From an uncultured Bacteroidales bacterium (lineage in GTDB: Bacteria > Bacteroidota > Bacteroidia > Bacteroidales > Bacteroidaceae): DNA of 59,168 nt. Positions within the stretch are counted from its first letter, which is position 1. The number at the start of each line of letters is the position of its first letter. The notes under the pieces were generated by a model. The model searched no databases and was not told the DNA's origin. It worked only from the letters and a program-made list of their open reading frames with translations. The position numbers and the translations under genes were made by a program. Where the stretch lies: assembly GCA_902801475.1 (NCBI GenBank), contig CADCIO010000027.1, positions 1-59,168 of the forward strand. Reading direction: 5' to 3'. Positions 15,704-25,341 of this stretch are shown one piece after another.

Positions 15704-18700
15704 ATGAAGAACAATATATTTATTAATAAGTACGTGATGGCGTGTGCCATCTCGATAGTGATAGCGCTGGTGGGCTACATCTGTATGAGCACACTGGCTG
15801 TGGAACAATACCCCGACATTGCGCCGCCTACGGTGAATGTTTCCACAAGCTACACCGGTGCCGATGAGAATACGGTGATGAAGTCGGTCATCCAGCCATT
15901 GGAGGAGGCCATCAATGGCGTGAATGAGATGACCTATATGACCTCAAAAGCCTCATCGAATGGTGAGGTGGAAATCAACGTCTATTTCAAGCAGGGTGCC
16001 GACCCCGACATGGCGACGGTGAACGTGCAGAACCGCGTTACCCGCGCACAGGCACTGCTGCCTGCTGACGTGAACAAGGTCGGTGTGAAGGTGGAAAAGC
16101 GACAGAACAACATCCTGCGCATCTTCGCCGTGAGGAGTGCCGACGGCAAGTACGACGAAGACTTCGTGTCGAACTATATCGATATCAACATCAAGCCGAA
16201 ACTGATGCGTGTCACTGGTGTGGGTAACGTACTGAGCTTAGGTAACACCTACGCCCTGCGCATCTGGCTGAAGCCCGATGTGATGGCACAGTACGGACTG
16301 ACCCCTAACGACATCTTTGCAGCTATCGGTGGACAGAGCTTCGTGGCTGGTGTGGGTTCTTTGGGTGAACAGTCGGAGAACTCCTACCAGTACTCTTTGC
16401 AGTACAAGGGTACGCTGAAGACCATCGAGGAGTTCAACAACATCGTGCTGCGTACCAGTGGTGGTGGCATTTTGCACCTGAGCGATGTAGCAGAGGTGAA
16501 GATTGGTGCCATGAGCTACAACTTCACGTCCAACATCCAGGACAAGCCGGGTGCTATCTGCATGGTGTTCGCGGCTCCAGGTGCTAATGCCACTCAGGTG
16601 AACGCAAGCATCAATAAGGTTTTTGAGGATATGAAGGCAACGATGCCGGCCGGACTGGAGTTTGTGACTCTGATGACCAGCGATGACTTCCTCTTCGCCG
16701 CTATCCACAATGTGGTGGAGACACTGATCATCGCCATCATCCTCGTGGTGCTTGTGGTGTTCTTCTTCCTGCAGAACTTCAAGGCTACCATCATCCCGTC
16801 CATCTCTATTATCGTGTCGCTGCTGGGTACCTTTGCAGTCGTGTCAATATGCGGTTTCTCGCTCAACATCCTGACGCTGTTTGCGCTGGTGCTGGCCATC
16901 GGTACGGTGGTGGACGACGCTATTGTGGTGGTCGAGGCCGTCATGGCGAAGATGGAGAATGGTATCAGCGATGCCCGTGAGGCTACTCGTCAGGCCATGA
17001 ACGAGGTGTCGGTAGCTGTTGTATCGTGTACCTTAGTATTTATGGCAGTGTTCATCCCCGTGACCTTCATGCCAGGCACCTCAGGTACGTTCTTCACTCA
17101 GTTTGGTATCACCATTGCCTCGTCCGTAGGTCTGTCGTGTATATCGGCCCTGACGCTGTGTCCTGCCCTCTGTGCCATCATGATGCGCGTGACGGAAGGC
17201 AAGAAGGAAGGCAAGAGCCTGACCTATTATACCAAGAAAGCGTATGAAGTCAGCTATAATGCCATCTATAATAAATACAGCAAGGCTGTCCAGAAGTTCA
17301 TCAAGCGCCCCATACTGGCATGGGGTTTCCTTGCTTTGGCTGCCGTGCTGCTGGTGTTCTTCATGAAGAGTCTGCCTTCAGGTCTTGTGCCGCAGGAAGA
17401 CCAGGGTGTGTTCTTGGTTGAGATACAAGCTCCGGAAGGCTCCACGCTGAAGCAGACCCGTGAGATGGCAAAAGCCGTTGAAGCTAAGGTGAAGAAGATT
17501 CCCGAACTGGAGAGTTTCGCCTTAGTCTGTGGTTATGGTATGATATCGGGTGCCGGTTCCAACTACGGTACGATGGTGGTACGTCTGAAGAACTGGGATG
17601 AGCGTTCTGGCATGAACCATCTGCTGACGCTCGTCATGTACCGTTTCTACTATGACTGCCAAGATATCAAGAACTTGCGGGTGATTCCGTTCGAGATGCC
17701 TCAGATTCCAGGCTATGGTACCAGTAACGACATCATGCTCATGGTAGAAGATCCCACAGATGGTAACCTGTCGGAGTTTGCCAAGCATACTGAGCACTTC
17801 TTGGCCAAATTGACAGAACGCCCGGAGATAGCCACTGCCATGTCAACGTACTCTGAGCGCTTCCCGAAATATCAGGTCGATGTCGATGCCGCCCAGTGCG
17901 ACCGCGCCGGTGTGACACCTGAAGCCGTACTCAACACGCTGGGTTCTTTCTGCGGTGGTGCTTACATTGGCAATTTCAACCAGTTTGGTAAGGTCTATCG
18001 CATCATGGCTGCTTCGTCACCCGAGTATCGTCTTGACCCTCAGTCGCTGCGAAACATCTTCATGCAGGTGAAAGGTGGCAAGATGACTCCCATCTCCCAG
18101 TTCGTCACCTTGAAGCAGATTGTCGGTCCGTCGAATATCGAGCACTTCAACCTGTTCCAGAGCATCACCTGCATCGTGAAACCTGGTAGCGGCTACACCG
18201 AGGGCGACGCTCATAAGGCTATTGCCGAGGTATTCGAGCAGGAGATGCCAAAGACCGCCGCGTACGAGTACAGCGGTATGTCGCGTGAGGTAGAGGAGGC
18301 TGCAGGCTCTAATGCCACAGCTCTCATCTATGTGATCTGCGCCATCCTGATTTACCTCATCCTGGCATCGCTGTACAACTCATGGTTCACACCATGGGCC
18401 GTGTTGTTCAGCGTACCGTTCGGTCTGATGGGTGCCTTTGTGTTTGCCTACATAGGCTATACGCAAGGATTGCCAGGCATGGACAACAACATCTATCTGC
18501 AAACGGGAGTCATCATGCTCATCGGACTTTTAGCCAAGACGGCCATCCTCATCACAGAGTTCGCCTCTGAGCGGCGTGCTCAAGGACTCAGCATCGTCGA
18601 TGCAGCCTTTGAAGCTTGTAAGGAGCGTCTTCGTCCTATTTTGATGACCGTCGTCACAATGATTGCCGGTATGATTCCGCTCGTCATCGAGGGTGGTGCC

Positions 18701-18943
18701 GGTGCCAATGGTAACCGTGCCCTCGCTCTTGGTGTCATCGGTGGTATGACTGTGGGCACCATCGCCCTCCTCTTCGTCGTTCCCGCTTTCTTTATCGTCT
18801 TCCAGAAATTACATGAGAAGTTCCAAGGCGGTGCAGAGCACCTAAATGAGAAAGGCGGTGCAGAGCACCTAAATGAGAAAGGCGGTGCAGAGCACCTAAA
18901 TGAGAAAGGCGGTGCAGAGCACCGGTGCAGAGCACCTAAATGA
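15704..18943 (+). CDS. RND efflux pump permease, AcrB/HAE1 family
   Basis: This 1079-residue proton-driven exporter has the HAE1 layout. An N-terminal helix comes before YPDIAPPTVNVSTSYTGA. Two periplasmic loops and 12 membrane helices follow. The proton-relay Asp pair is in IGTVVDDAIVVVE (about 398-410), and GNRALALGVIGGM lies near the end. The C-terminus is abnormal: after FQKLHEKFQ it continues as three copies of GGAEHLNEK and a broken fourth (GGAEHRCRAPK). This extension is encoded by a 27-bp tandem repeat and would lie in the cytoplasm. The substrate is unknown. Confidence 0.93.
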   Translation: MKNNIFINKYVMACAISIVIALVGYICMSTLAVEQYPDIAPPTVNVSTSYTGADENTVMKSVIQPLEEAINGVNEMTYMTSKASSNGEVEINVYFKQGADPDMATVNVQNRVTRAQALLPADVNKVGVKVEKRQNNILRIFAVRSADGKYDEDFVSNYIDINIKPKLMRVTGVGNVLSLGNTYALRIWLKPDVMAQYGLTPNDIFAAIGGQSFVAGVGSLGEQSENSYQYSLQYKGTLKTIEEFNNIVLRTSGGGILHLSDVAEVKIGAMSYNFTSNIQDKPGAICMVFAAPGANATQVNASINKVFEDMKATMPAGLEFVTLMTSDDFLFAAIHNVVETLIIAIILVVLVVFFFLQNFKATIIPSISIIVSLLGTFAVVSICGFSLNILTLFALVLAIGTVVDDAIVVVEAVMAKMENGISDAREATRQAMNEVSVAVVSCTLVFMAVFIPVTFMPGTSGTFFTQFGITIASSVGLSCISALTLCPALCAIMMRVTEGKKEGKSLTYYTKKAYEVSYNAIYNKYSKAVQKFIKRPILAWGFLALAAVLLVFFMKSLPSGLVPQEDQGVFLVEIQAPEGSTLKQTREMAKAVEAKVKKIPELESFALVCGYGMISGAGSNYGTMVVRLKNWDERSGMNHLLTLVMYRFYYDCQDIKNLRVIPFEMPQIPGYGTSNDIMLMVEDPTDGNLSEFAKHTEHFLAKLTERPEIATAMSTYSERFPKYQVDVDAAQCDRAGVTPEAVLNTLGSFCGGAYIGNFNQFGKVYRIMAASSPEYRLDPQSLRNIFMQVKGGKMTPISQFVTLKQIVGPSNIEHFNLFQSITCIVKPGSGYTEGDAHKAIAEVFEQEMPKTAAYEYSGMSREVEEAAGSNATALIYVICAILIYLILASLYNSWFTPWAVLFSVPFGLMGAFVFAYIGYTQGLPGMDNNIYLQTGVIMLIGLLAKTAILITEFASERRAQGLSIVDAAFEACKERLRPILMTVVTMIAGMIPLVIEGGAGANGNRALALGVIGGMTVGTIALLFVVPAFFIVFQKLHEKFQGGAEHLNEKGGAEHLNEKGGAEHLNEKGGAEHRCRAPK

Positions 18944-18974
18944 GAAAGGCGGTGCAGAGCACCTAAATGAGAAA
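18827..18974 (+). repeat. 27-bp tandem repeat at the 3' end of the RND pump gene
   Basis: Units are 18827-18853, 18854-18880, 18881-18907, a 16-bp partial copy (18908-18923), a 24-bp copy (18924-18947) and a full copy (18948-18974). Each contains a small hairpin GGTGC-AGA-GCACC followed by TAAATGAGAAA. The partial copy shifts the frame, so the stop (TGA at 18941-18943) falls inside the array and the last copies are untranslated. Confidence 0.92.
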
Positions 18975-18996
18975 TGAAAAATAAAAAAATAGAATT

Positions 18997-20448
18997 ATGA
19001 TGACCAAGATATTCAAACATTCTCCGATAAAATTATCATTTATCATTTATCATCTATCATTTAGCCTTGCGCTATGTTTGATGTTCACGGGCTGTGGCTT
19101 ATACCAGAAGTACGAGAAGACCGTGCAGGATCCAACCGATGTCTTCGGTAGCGCTACCGCAGGCGTTTCCGGAGGAGATGGTACCTCCATCGCACAGACG
19201 TCATGGCGCGAGTTCTTCTCCGACCCTTATTTGCAGCAACTCATCGAACAGGCATTGGCGAATAATACAGACTTGAACACTGCCCGCATCAACATAGAGA
19301 AGAGCGAAGCGCAGTTGAAGAGCGCCAAGTTGGCATACTTGCCGTCGCTGTATTTCTCGCCACAGGGTTCGCTGTCCAGTTTCGACAATGCTGAGGCTAC
19401 GAAAGCTTACAATCTGCAGATGCAGGCATCGATGGATCTCGATGTGTTTGGTTCCATCACCAGCAAGAAGCGTGCTGCCAAGGCCGCAGTGCTGCAAGCA
19501 CAGATGAGCGAGGAGGCTACTCGCTCTAACCTCATCAGCACCCTTGCCCAGCAGTATTACAAGCTCATGCTGCTCGATCGCGAACTGGAAATCCTCACCC
19601 TGACCGATAGCCTCTGGAAAGCCTCGCTCGACACGCAACAAGCATTGTATGAGAACGGAAAGTCATACTCCACAGCTGTCAATCAACAGGAATCATCGTG
19701 GCTGAGTGTGAAGACGCAGATTGTTGACATCCGTCGCGGCATCCGTGCCACAGAGAATGCCATCTGCAGTATTCTGTGCATCACGCCCCAGCACATCGAG
19801 CGCGAACACTGGGGTGCAGAAAACCAGTACCACACCTCGGCAGAAGATCGGCGCATGTTTGAGAATCGCTATTTGAGAGTGGGAGTGCCTGCCCTGATGC
19901 TGGAGCTGCGTCCTGACATCCGTCTGGCCAACTACTTCATGGAGGAGGCTTTCTACAACACACAAAATGCCCGCGCGGCTTTCTACCCCAGCATCTCGTT
20001 GACGGGTGCAGCTGGCTGGACCAATAACAATGGCATCATTGTCAATCCTGGCAAACTGCTGTGGCAGGCCGTAGCCTCGCTGTCGCAACCCCTCTTCGCC
20101 CGTGGTCAGATCAAGGCGAACTATAAGATATCACAGCTCACCGAGGAGAACCTGAAGAAGAAATATGTGCAGACCGTCATTAATGCTGGTAACGATGTGA
20201 ACGAGGCAATAGCCGACTGTCAGGCAGCCCGTGAAAAGCACGACTACTATCATCGTCAGGTGGAGGTGCTTTACGAGGCTTATACGGGTACGCACGAATT
20301 GATGGACAACGGTAAGGCCAGCTATCTGGAAGTGCTCACCGCACAGGAGTCGTTGCTCTCAGCACAGCTCAGTGAGGCGGAAAATCTGTACAGTGGTGCA
20401 CAAGCTGTTATTGCCCTTTACATCGCACTCGGTGGAGGAACAAAATGA
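18997..20448 (+). CDS. RND efflux outer membrane lipoprotein, TolC/OprM (NodT) family
   Basis: This 483-residue protein has a lipoprotein signal ending in LMFTGC (Cys at about 33). Its signal core is encoded by four TATCATT-type heptamers (about 19036-19063). Two OEP repeats follow: WREFFSDPYLQQLIEQALANNTDLNTA (about residue 70 onward) and the second half with VPALMLELRPDIRLA, FYPSISLTGAAGW and LFARGQIKANY. It forms the trimeric outer membrane duct for the pump encoded just upstream. A second ATG follows the first. Confidence 0.92.
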   Translation: MMTKIFKHSPIKLSFIIYHLSFSLALCLMFTGCGLYQKYEKTVQDPTDVFGSATAGVSGGDGTSIAQTSWREFFSDPYLQQLIEQALANNTDLNTARINIEKSEAQLKSAKLAYLPSLYFSPQGSLSSFDNAEATKAYNLQMQASMDLDVFGSITSKKRAAKAAVLQAQMSEEATRSNLISTLAQQYYKLMLLDRELEILTLTDSLWKASLDTQQALYENGKSYSTAVNQQESSWLSVKTQIVDIRRGIRATENAICSILCITPQHIEREHWGAENQYHTSAEDRRMFENRYLRVGVPALMLELRPDIRLANYFMEEAFYNTQNARAAFYPSISLTGAAGWTNNNGIIVNPGKLLWQAVASLSQPLFARGQIKANYKISQLTEENLKKKYVQTVINAGNDVNEAIADCQAAREKHDYYHRQVEVLYEAYTGTHELMDNGKASYLEVLTAQESLLSAQLSEAENLYSGAQAVIALYIALGGGTK

Positions 20449-20475
20449 GGAAAAATACAAACGATAAAAATTCTT

Positions 20476-21186
20476 ATGGCAAAATTTAAGCGTATATTGC
20501 TGAAGCTCTCTGGCGAGAGTTTGGCTGGAGAACAGAAGCAGGGTATTAATGTAGAGAGGCTCAATCAGTATGCTCAGCAGATCAAGGAGATTGCAGAGAT
20601 GGGGGTGCAGATTGGCATCGTCATCGGAGGTGGCAATATCTTCAGAGGACTGAGTGGTGCCGGTAAGGGCTTCGACCGTGTGAAGGGCGACCAGATGGGC
20701 ATGTGTGCAACGGTCATCAACTCATTGGCATTGTCAAGTGCATTGGGTGCCATCGGTCAGAAGAACCGTGTGCTGACGGCTATCCGCATGGAACCTATAG
20801 GTGAATTCTACAACAAGTGGAAAGCAATTGAAGCAATGGAACAGGGCGAAGTAGTCATCATGGGTGCAGGTACAGGCTCTCCTTACTTCACAACCGATAC
20901 AGGCTCATCCTTGCGCGGCATCGAGATTGAGGCAGATGTGATGCTGAAGGGAACTCGCGTGGATGGTGTCTATACGGCAGACCCAGAGAAAGACCCGACA
21001 GCAACGAAGTATCACGACATCACGTATAAGGATGTGATTGCCCAGGGCTTGAAGGTGATGGACATCTCAGCCACAGCGATGTGTATGGAAAACAACCTGC
21101 CCATCTATGTGTTCAACATGGACATTGTTGGCAACCTGAAGAAGGTGATGGAAGGTGAGGAGATTGGAACGCTGGTTCACAATTAA
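20476..21186 (+). CDS. pyrH: UMP kinase
   Basis: This 236-residue amino acid kinase-fold enzyme phosphorylates UMP to UDP. RILLKLSGESLAG (about 5-17), IGIVIGGGNIFRG (about 45-57), GTGSPYFTTDTGSSLRG (about 134-150) and DGVYTADPEKDPTA are PyrH signatures. It starts 27 bp after the efflux operon without a new promoter, so it may be read through from it. It ends at a strong terminator. Confidence 0.95.
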   Translation: MAKFKRILLKLSGESLAGEQKQGINVERLNQYAQQIKEIAEMGVQIGIVIGGGNIFRGLSGAGKGFDRVKGDQMGMCATVINSLALSSALGAIGQKNRVLTAIRMEPIGEFYNKWKAIEAMEQGEVVIMGAGTGSPYFTTDTGSSLRGIEIEADVMLKGTRVDGVYTADPEKDPTATKYHDITYKDVIAQGLKVMDISATAMCMENNLPIYVFNMDIVGNLKKVMEGEEIGTLVHN

Positions 21187-21199
21187 AACTATAAAAAGA

Positions 21200-21226
21200 G
21201 AAGCCCCTCTGCGTTAGAGGGGCTTC
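21200..21226. terminator. Bidirectional intrinsic terminator
   Basis: GAAGCCCCTCT and AGAGGGGCTTC form an 11-bp stem around GCGTT, with A-rich and T-rich flanks on either side. It serves pyrH (+) and the Sel1 gene (-), whose stop is at 21233. Confidence 0.92.
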
Positions 21227-21232
21227 ATTTTT

Positions 21233-21685
21233 TTATTTCCCAATCAGTTTCTGTAAGGCGATAGCCGTCTTGTCACCTTCTGCGACATCCTCTTTCAGCT
21301 TTTCTTTTGCCTTGTCATTCTTCATGGCCTTGAGCATCCAAGCCTTTGCTTTGGCAGAGTCCTTGGCGACACCCTTGCCCTTCATGTAGCATTTTGCCAA
21401 TTGGTATTGCGACTTGCCATGTCCCTGTTGGGATGCTTTCAGATACCATTGGTAAGCTTTCTGGTTGTCTTCCGTGACCCCATGCCCCTTGTCGTAGCAG
21501 CGTCCCACACGGTACTGTGCCTTTTTGTGTCCCTTCTGGGCAGCAGGCAGCAGTTTCTTGAAGGCTTGTTCATACTTCTTGGCATCATAAAGATCCTTGC
21601 CCTCTTCGTAGAGTGCATCTGCACTTTGTGCTTTCGCCACCATGCTGAGCAGAAGCATCAGCACGAAAAGAATTTGTCTTGTCAT
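21233..21685 (-). CDS. Sel1-like/TPR repeat secreted protein
   Basis: A signal peptide (MTRQILFVLMLLLSMVAKAQ) precedes about three Sel1-like repeats: KYEQAFKKLLPAAQKGHKKAQYRVGRCYDKG, then AYQWYLKASQQGHGKSQYQLAKCYMKG. The C-terminus is Lys-rich and helical. Such repeats mediate protein contacts, and the partner is unknown. A minus-strand -7 box TATTTTTG at 21740-21733 probably drives it. Confidence 0.8.
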   Translation of the reverse strand: MTRQILFVLMLLLSMVAKAQSADALYEEGKDLYDAKKYEQAFKKLLPAAQKGHKKAQYRVGRCYDKGHGVTEDNQKAYQWYLKASQQGHGKSQYQLAKCYMKGKGVAKDSAKAKAWMLKAMKNDKAKEKLKEDVAEGDKTAIALQKLIGK

Positions 21686-21777
21686 AGGTTTTGTGTACTT
21701 GCGATGTTAGTAGTTGCTTTTTATTTTCGCTGCAAAAATACTGAATATTTATTTAAAATACACACTGAAAGGCAAAA

Positions 21778-21823
21778 AACTTCTAACTTCTAACTTCTAA
21801 CTCCTAACTTATTCGTACCTTTG
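21778..21823 (+). promoter_or_regulatory. carB promoter with five upstream heptamers
   Basis: Three AACTTCT, one AACTCCT and one AACTTAT run from 21778 to 21812. After the 3-nt spacer TCG comes TACCTTTG (21816-21823). There is no TTTG at -33. The box overlaps the longer open frame, which fixes the carB start at 21857. Confidence 0.8.
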
Positions 21824-21856
21824 CACAAAATTTCACTAAAATACATTTTTTTGCAG

Positions 21857-24800
21857 ATGAAAAAGCAACTGAAGAAAGTGCTTGTCCTGGGCTCTGGTGC
21901 CCTGAAGATTGGACAGGCTGGTGAGTTCGACTATTCGGGTAGTCAGGCTCTCAAAGCACTTCGGGAAGAAGGCATCAGATCGGTGCTGGTGAATCCGAAT
22001 GTGGCTACTATTCAAACGAGTGAAGGTATTGCGGACAAGGTGTATTTCTTGCCAGTCAATACCTTTTTTGTTACTGAAATCATCAAGAAAGAGCGTCCAG
22101 ACGGTATCCTCTTGGCATTCGGTGGTCAGACAGCACTGAACTGTGGTACAGAACTGTTCCAGAAGGGCATCCTGAAAGAGTATGGTGTGGAAGTGCTGGG
22201 TACCAGCGTGGAAGCCATCATGAACACGGAGGACCGCGACCTCTTCGTGAAGGAGTTGAATAAGGTGAATTTGAAGGTGCCAGTATCTCAGGCTTGTGAG
22301 ACGATGGAGGATGCTGTAGCCACTGCCCGTCGCATCGGCTATCCCATCATGATCCGTTCAGCTTATGCGCTGGGTGGTCTTGGTTCAGGCGTATGTCCTG
22401 ATGAGGAAACCTTCATCAAGATTGCAGAATCTGCCTTCACTTTCGCCCCACAGGTACTCGTCGAGGAGAGCCTGAAGGGTTGGAAGGAAATTGAGTTTGA
22501 GTGCATCCGCGATGCCAATGACCACTGCTTCACAGTGGCTTCAATGGAGAACTTCGACCCACTGGGTATCCACACAGGTGAGTCTATCGTGGTGGCTCCT
22601 ACCTGCTCCCTCACAGACGAGCAGGTGAAGATGTTGCAGGACATCACCATCAAGTGTGTGCGCCACCTCAACATCGTGGGCGAGTGCAACATCCAGTTTG
22701 CATTCAACGCTTTCACCAACGACTATCGCATCATCGAGATCAACGCACGTCTCTCTCGTTCTTCAGCTTTGGCATCAAAGGCAACAGGTTATCCTCTCGC
22801 TTTCGTGGCTGCCAAGATTGCTTTGGGTTACACCCTCGACCAGATTGGCGAGATGGGCACAACCAACTCTGCCTATGTGGCTCCATCACTCGACTATCTC
22901 ATCTGTAAGATTCCACGTTGGGACTTGACCAAGTTCGTGGGTGTGAGCCGTAAGATTGGCTCCAGCATGAAGTCTGTGGGTGAAATCATGTCCATCGGTC
23001 GCACTTTCGAGGAACTCATCCAGAAAGGTTTGCGTATGATTGGTCAGGGTATGCACGGTTTTGTGGGCAACGACCACACGAAGTTCGACAACCTTGACGA
23101 AGAGTTGGCCAACCCAACCGACCTGCGTATCTTCGCCATCGCTCAGGCTTTGGAAGAGGGTTACACCATCGACCGCATCTACGAATTGACCAAAATTGAT
23201 CCTTGGTTCATCGAGAAATTGAAGAATATCGTTGATTACAAGCATAAGTTGGAGACTTACAACGCAGTGGAAGACATCCCTGCTGACGTGCTCCGTCAGG
23301 CTAAGATCTATGGTTTCTCAGACTTCCAGATTGCACGCTTCGTACGCAAGGAGGCTTGTGAGAACATGGAGAAGGAGAACCTTGCTGTACGTGCCTATCG
23401 CAAGAAGTTGGGCATCCTGCCAGCTGTGAAGCGCATCCCAACTGTAGCAAGCGAGCATCCCGACCTGACCAACTACCTCTACATGACATACGCTGTAGAA
23501 GGTTACGATGTGAACTACTACGCTCACGAGAAGTCTGTCGTGGTGCTTGGCTCTGGTGCTTATCGCATCGGCTCTTCTGTGGAGTTCGATTGGTGTTCTG
23601 TCAACGCCATCACCACAGCTCGCAAGCTCGGCTACAAGAGCATCATGATCAACTACAACCCTGAGACCGTATCTACCGACTACGATATGTGCGACCGCCT
23701 CTACTTCGATGAGCTGTCCTTCGAGCGCGTGCTTGATGTGATTGACTTGGAGAATCCACGTGGTGTGATTGTTTCTGTAGGTGGTCAGATTCCAAATAAC
23801 TTGGCCATGAAGCTCTATCGTCAGAGTGTTCCAATCTTGGGTACCAGCCCTGTGAGCATCGACCGTGCAGAGAACCGCAACAAGTTCTCTGCTATGCTCG
23901 ACCAGCTTGGCATCGACCAGCCTCAGTGGAGCGCCCTGACCAGCATGGACGACGTGAAGGCATTTGTGGAGCGTGTAGGCTTCCCAGTGCTCGTGCGTCC
24001 TTCTTACGTGCTCTCAGGTGCAGCCATGAACGTCTGCTATGACTACGAAGAGCTGGAGCGCTTCCTCCAGATGGCGAGCGAAGTCAGCAAGGAATATCCT
24101 GTGGTCATCTCCCAGTTCATGCAGGAAACCAACGAGGTGGAATTCGATGCAGTGGCACAGAACGGCGAAGTGGTGGAATACGCTATTTCAGAGCACGTTG
24201 AGTATGCTGGTGTACACTCAGGCGACGCTACGATGGTGTTCCCTGCTCAGCAGATCAGCTTCGCCACGATTCGCCAGATCAAGAAGATTAGCCGCGCCAT
24301 TGCGAAGGAGCTCAACATCTCAGGTCCATTCAATATCCAGTACTTGGCCAAGGGTCGCGATGTGAAGGTCATCGAGTGTAACCTCCGTGCTTCACGTTCG
24401 TTCCCATTCGTCAGCAAGGTGCTCAAGCGCAACTTCATCGACACAGCCACTCGCATCATGCTCGATGCTCCTTACACGAAGCCAGACAAGAGCGAGTTCG
24501 ACATCGACCGCATGGGTGTGAAGGCGAGCCAGTTCTCTTTCGCTCGTCTGCAGAATGCTGACCCAGTTTTGGGTGTGGACATGAGCAGTACTGGTGAAGT
24601 GGGTTGCATGGGTGACACTTACGAAGAGGCACTCCTCAACTCCATGATTGCAACTGGCTACAAGATTCCTTCAAAGGACAAGGCCATCATGATTTCCTCA
24701 GGTGGCACGAAGGAAAAGGTGGCAATGCTCGATGCAGCTCGTGCCCTCGAAAGCAAGGGTTACACCATCTGCGCCAGCGAAGGCACAGCCAAGTTCCTCA

Positions 24801-25090
24801 ACGACAACAACGTCAAGGCAACTGCTGTGGCTTGGCCAGACGAAGAGAAGAGTGACAAGCCAAACGTGATGAAGATGATTGCCGACCACAAGTTCGACCT
24901 CATCGTCAATATCCCAAAGAACCACTCAAAGCGCGAGCTCACCAACGGTTATCGCATCCGTCGTGGTGCCATCGACCACAATATTCCATTGATCACCAAC
25001 GCCCGTCTTGCTTCTGCCTTCATCGAAGCCTTCTGCGAGAAGGGTATGGAAGACCTGCAGATCAAGTCTTGGCAGGAGTATGACGCTTAA
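21857..25090 (+). CDS. carB: Carbamoyl phosphate synthase large subunit
   Basis: This 1077-residue protein makes carbamoyl phosphate from bicarbonate, ATP and glutamine-derived ammonia for arginine and pyrimidine synthesis. Two homologous halves each have a GSGAxxIG start (VLVLGSGALKIGQAGEFDYS near residue 10 and VVVLGSGAYRIGSSVEFDW near 570) and an ATP-grasp domain. A C-terminal MGS-like allosteric domain follows (about 950-1070, MISSGGTKEKV). The small subunit carA is not in the window. The gene is monocistronic. Confidence 0.95.
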   Translation: MKKQLKKVLVLGSGALKIGQAGEFDYSGSQALKALREEGIRSVLVNPNVATIQTSEGIADKVYFLPVNTFFVTEIIKKERPDGILLAFGGQTALNCGTELFQKGILKEYGVEVLGTSVEAIMNTEDRDLFVKELNKVNLKVPVSQACETMEDAVATARRIGYPIMIRSAYALGGLGSGVCPDEETFIKIAESAFTFAPQVLVEESLKGWKEIEFECIRDANDHCFTVASMENFDPLGIHTGESIVVAPTCSLTDEQVKMLQDITIKCVRHLNIVGECNIQFAFNAFTNDYRIIEINARLSRSSALASKATGYPLAFVAAKIALGYTLDQIGEMGTTNSAYVAPSLDYLICKIPRWDLTKFVGVSRKIGSSMKSVGEIMSIGRTFEELIQKGLRMIGQGMHGFVGNDHTKFDNLDEELANPTDLRIFAIAQALEEGYTIDRIYELTKIDPWFIEKLKNIVDYKHKLETYNAVEDIPADVLRQAKIYGFSDFQIARFVRKEACENMEKENLAVRAYRKKLGILPAVKRIPTVASEHPDLTNYLYMTYAVEGYDVNYYAHEKSVVVLGSGAYRIGSSVEFDWCSVNAITTARKLGYKSIMINYNPETVSTDYDMCDRLYFDELSFERVLDVIDLENPRGVIVSVGGQIPNNLAMKLYRQSVPILGTSPVSIDRAENRNKFSAMLDQLGIDQPQWSALTSMDDVKAFVERVGFPVLVRPSYVLSGAAMNVCYDYEELERFLQMASEVSKEYPVVISQFMQETNEVEFDAVAQNGEVVEYAISEHVEYAGVHSGDATMVFPAQQISFATIRQIKKISRAIAKELNISGPFNIQYLAKGRDVKVIECNLRASRSFPFVSKVLKRNFIDTATRIMLDAPYTKPDKSEFDIDRMGVKASQFSFARLQNADPVLGVDMSSTGEVGCMGDTYEEALLNSMIATGYKIPSKDKAIMISSGGTKEKVAMLDAARALESKGYTICASEGTAKFLNDNNVKATAVAWPDEEKSDKPNVMKMIADHKFDLIVNIPKNHSKRELTNGYRIRRGAIDHNIPLITNARLASAFIEAFCEKGMEDLQIKSWQEYDA

Positions 25091-25131
25091 GCAGAGGTCG
25101 CTTAAAGTATCGCACCACACATCATTATATA

Positions 25132-25164
25132 AAGAAAGCCATTCGGATTCCGAGTGGCTTTCTT
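25132..25164 (+). terminator. carB intrinsic terminator
   Basis: AAGAAAGCCATTCGG and CCGAGTGGCTTTCTT form a 15-bp stem with one G-T pair and the 3-nt loop ATT, about 40 bp after the stop. Confidence 0.88.
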
Positions 25165-25210
25165 GTTATTATCACCTTTCATATACAAAATCCCTTCGTT
25201 CTCACAAGAT

Positions 25211-25267
25211 TTTGAAAGTTTAGAAATATATTTTGAAAGTTTCAAAAAATTTTTCTAAACTTTCAAA
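25211..25267. repeat. Nested AT-rich palindromes between convergent genes
   Basis: TTTGAAAGTTTAGAAA (25211-25226) and its exact complement (25252-25267) form a 16-bp inverted repeat. Inside it lies a second near-perfect palindrome TTTTGAAA-G-TTTCAAAA (25231-25247). The motif GAAAGTTT or its complement occurs three times, and a related AACTTTAGAAATTT follows at about 25280. No gene is visible in 25165-25341. Confidence 0.8.
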
Positions 25268-25341
25268 TTATTTTTTCCAACTTTAGAAATTTTGTGGATA
25301 GCCTAGTTTGTTTGAAATGAATACGGGGGTTTTTAATGCTT

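Noticed and set aside
13944..20448. luxS and the RND efflux genes as one AI-2 export operon
   Set aside because: The efflux genes have their own consensus promoter 120 bp after luxS and nothing in them points to AI-2.
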